A DNA stretch of 64,000 nt from Coriobacteriaceae bacterium (GTDB taxonomy: Bacteria; Actinomycetota; Coriobacteriia; Coriobacteriales; Coriobacteriaceae): the NCBI GenBank assembly GCA_025993015.1, contig DAJPFV010000001.1, positions 1,798,001-1,862,000 of the forward strand. The letters run 5' to 3'. A program made the translations under genes and the position numbers. Shown piece by piece: positions 62,959 to 64,000 of the stretch. The number at the start of each line of letters is the position of its first letter. Position 1 is the stretch's first letter. Under the pieces are notes generated by a model that searched no databases, was not told the DNA's origin, and saw only the letters and a list, made by a program, of their open reading frames with translations.

Positions 62959-63480
62959 TTGGTTATCTTGGGCATTGACCCCGGTTTGGCTCATACGGGT
63001 TGGGGGATTATCGAGGAGCGTCGTGGCGAGGTTCGCTGCCGTGCCTATGGCTGCATCGAGACCAGTGCCGGAAGTCCGCTCGCGGTGCGCCTGTCGCATA
63101 TCGCCCGCGACCTCAAGGGTGTCGTGGAGCGCTACCGCCCCGATACCGCTGCTATCGAGAGCATCTACTTTGGAGCTAACGTTCGCTCGGCCATCCCCAC
63201 GGCGCATGCCCGCGGCGCTGCGCTTGTGGCGCTGTCGGAGTGCGCGCTCGAGATCGGCGAATACACGCCCATGCAGATCAAGCAGGCCGTGGTGGGCACC
63301 GGTGCCGCAGATAAACGGCAGGTTGCCTACATGGTGCGCACGCTCACGCAGCTCGATCACGACCCGCACCCAGACCATGCCGCCGATGCCCTGGCCTGCG
63401 CCATCTGTCACGTTAACCTCAGCCGCACCCGGGCGCTTACCGGCGGCGAGTTCTATCAACAGAGAGGAACCGGATACTGA
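62959..63480 (+). CDS. ruvC: Holliday junction endodeoxyribonuclease
   Basis: Resolves Holliday junctions; 173 residues. GIDPGLAHTGWG with the first catalytic Asp, AIESIYFG with the Glu, and DHAADALACAICH with the last Asp pair are all present. The start is TTG 62959, supported by GAGGGGAGG upstream; no ATG fits the family start. ruvA begins immediately after the stop codon, so the two are cotranscribed. Confidence 0.96.
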   Translation: MVILGIDPGLAHTGWGIIEERRGEVRCRAYGCIETSAGSPLAVRLSHIARDLKGVVERYRPDTAAIESIYFGANVRSAIPTAHARGAALVALSECALEIGEYTPMQIKQAVVGTGAADKRQVAYMVRTLTQLDHDPHPDHAADALACAICHVNLSRTRALTGGEFYQQRGTGY

Positions 63481-64000
63481 TGATCTCCCAGCTCCATGGA
63501 ACGCTTGTCGAGGCTACGATGAGCTCGGCCGTCGTCGATGTATCGGGCGTAGGCTTTGAGCTTGGCATATCTGGCAGCACTGCTGCCACGTTGTCTGCTC
63601 CCGGCGGCGAGGTTCGCCTCTATACCCGCATGCAGGTGCGCGAAGACGCCATGACGCTCTTTGGCTTTGCCTCCAAGGACGAGCGTACGATGTTTGACCG
63701 GCTCGTGTCCGTCTCGGGCGTCGGTCCGCGCCTGGCGCTTGCCGTGCTCTCTACCTATACCGTGGGACAGTTGTATTCCCTGGTTATGGCCGAGGACGAC
63801 AAGGGCATGGCCAAGGTACCCGGTGTAGGCAAAAAGACCGCCCAGCGCCTGATCCTGGAACTCAAGAGCACCTTTGCCAAGGATAAGGGCTTTGTGCCGG
63901 TCGACGTGATTCCCGGCCAGGTTGCGATGCCTGTGCCCGCCGCCGCTCCCTCGGCGATCGATGACGCCCGTGCGGCGCTCCTCTCCATGGGCTTTAGCCC
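63481..64000 (+). CDS. ruvA: Holliday junction branch migration protein RuvA, 3' truncated by the window
   Basis: Starts at ATG 63481, directly after the ruvC stop, and is open to the window end (173 codons). The OB fold begins MISQLHGTLVEATMSSAVVD; the two helix-hairpin-helix motifs are SGVGPRLALAVLS and VPGVGKKTAQRLILELK. The last residues (AIDDARAALLSMGFSP) enter domain III, which contacts RuvB. RuvB is expected next. Confidence 0.97.

Overview
The window looks like a chromosomal segment of a strictly anaerobic, GC-rich actinobacterium of the class Coriobacteriia, most likely Collinsella or a close relative. That is an inference from gene content and base composition (an iron-only hydrogenase with a flavoprotein partner, superoxide reductase, rubredoxin, AddAB-type recombination nuclease, strongly GC-biased third codon positions); I could not run a database search. 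About 41 protein genes are supported, with truncated genes at both edges (a flavin reductase on the left, ruvA on the right). I saw no rRNA, tRNA, phage, insertion sequence or CRISPR-cas locus.

Layout. 1-9 kb: flavin reductase/rubredoxin, an NRAMP metal transporter, and glutamate synthase gltB-gltD. 9-13 kb: an unknown protein, an AbiEi/DUF559-like putative nuclease bracketed by palindrome arrays, and an amidohydrolase. 13-17 kb (minus strand): copper module copA-copZ-csoR with a good CsoR operator, followed by a zinc-ribbon membrane protein. 17-20 kb (minus): an FHA protein and a membrane-anchored protein kinase. 21-24.5 kb: DEAD-box helicase and an EFR1-type flavodoxin/ferredoxin protein. 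24.9-31 kb: a tight operon of GltD-like flavoprotein, [FeFe] hydrogenase, Tat-type substrate-binding lipoprotein, and a fused ABC permease-ATPase. 31-39.6 kb: orphan RelB/DinJ antitoxin, CPBP protease, YgiQ radical SAM protein, DUF1275 membrane protein, iron alcohol dehydrogenase, M42 peptidase and an HTH-HipA-like kinase fusion. 39.6-43.6 kb: mnmA, cysK divergent from an Rrf2 regulator, a holin-like protein and a TrpR-like regulator. 43.8-50.6 kb: addB-addA. 50.7-52.5 kb: DUF3284 protein and an AT-richer MFS transporter. 52.7-64 kb: dnaE, SNF2/SWIM helicase, superoxide reductase, a NAD-synthetase-like protein that has lost its catalytic residues, ruvC and ruvA.

The most unusual content lies between the genes. 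At least eight families of long inverted repeats occupy the spacers. The most striking has fourteen 57-bp palindromes in six clusters. Each has constant 16-nt arms around a variable 25-nt core, and neighbouring units sit 80 or 81 bp apart with 23-24 nt variable spacers. Each right arm is also complementary to the next unit's left arm, so an array can fold in two alternative hairpin registers. A second family has a fixed length of 67 bp, and one copy supplies the stop codon and last residues of CopA. Another family has replaced the 3' end of the RelB-like gene. These palindromes, the nuclease gene between two arrays, the NAD-synthetase-like pseudoenzyme, the FHA/kinase pair and the HTH-HipA fusion are the best leads for something undescribed.
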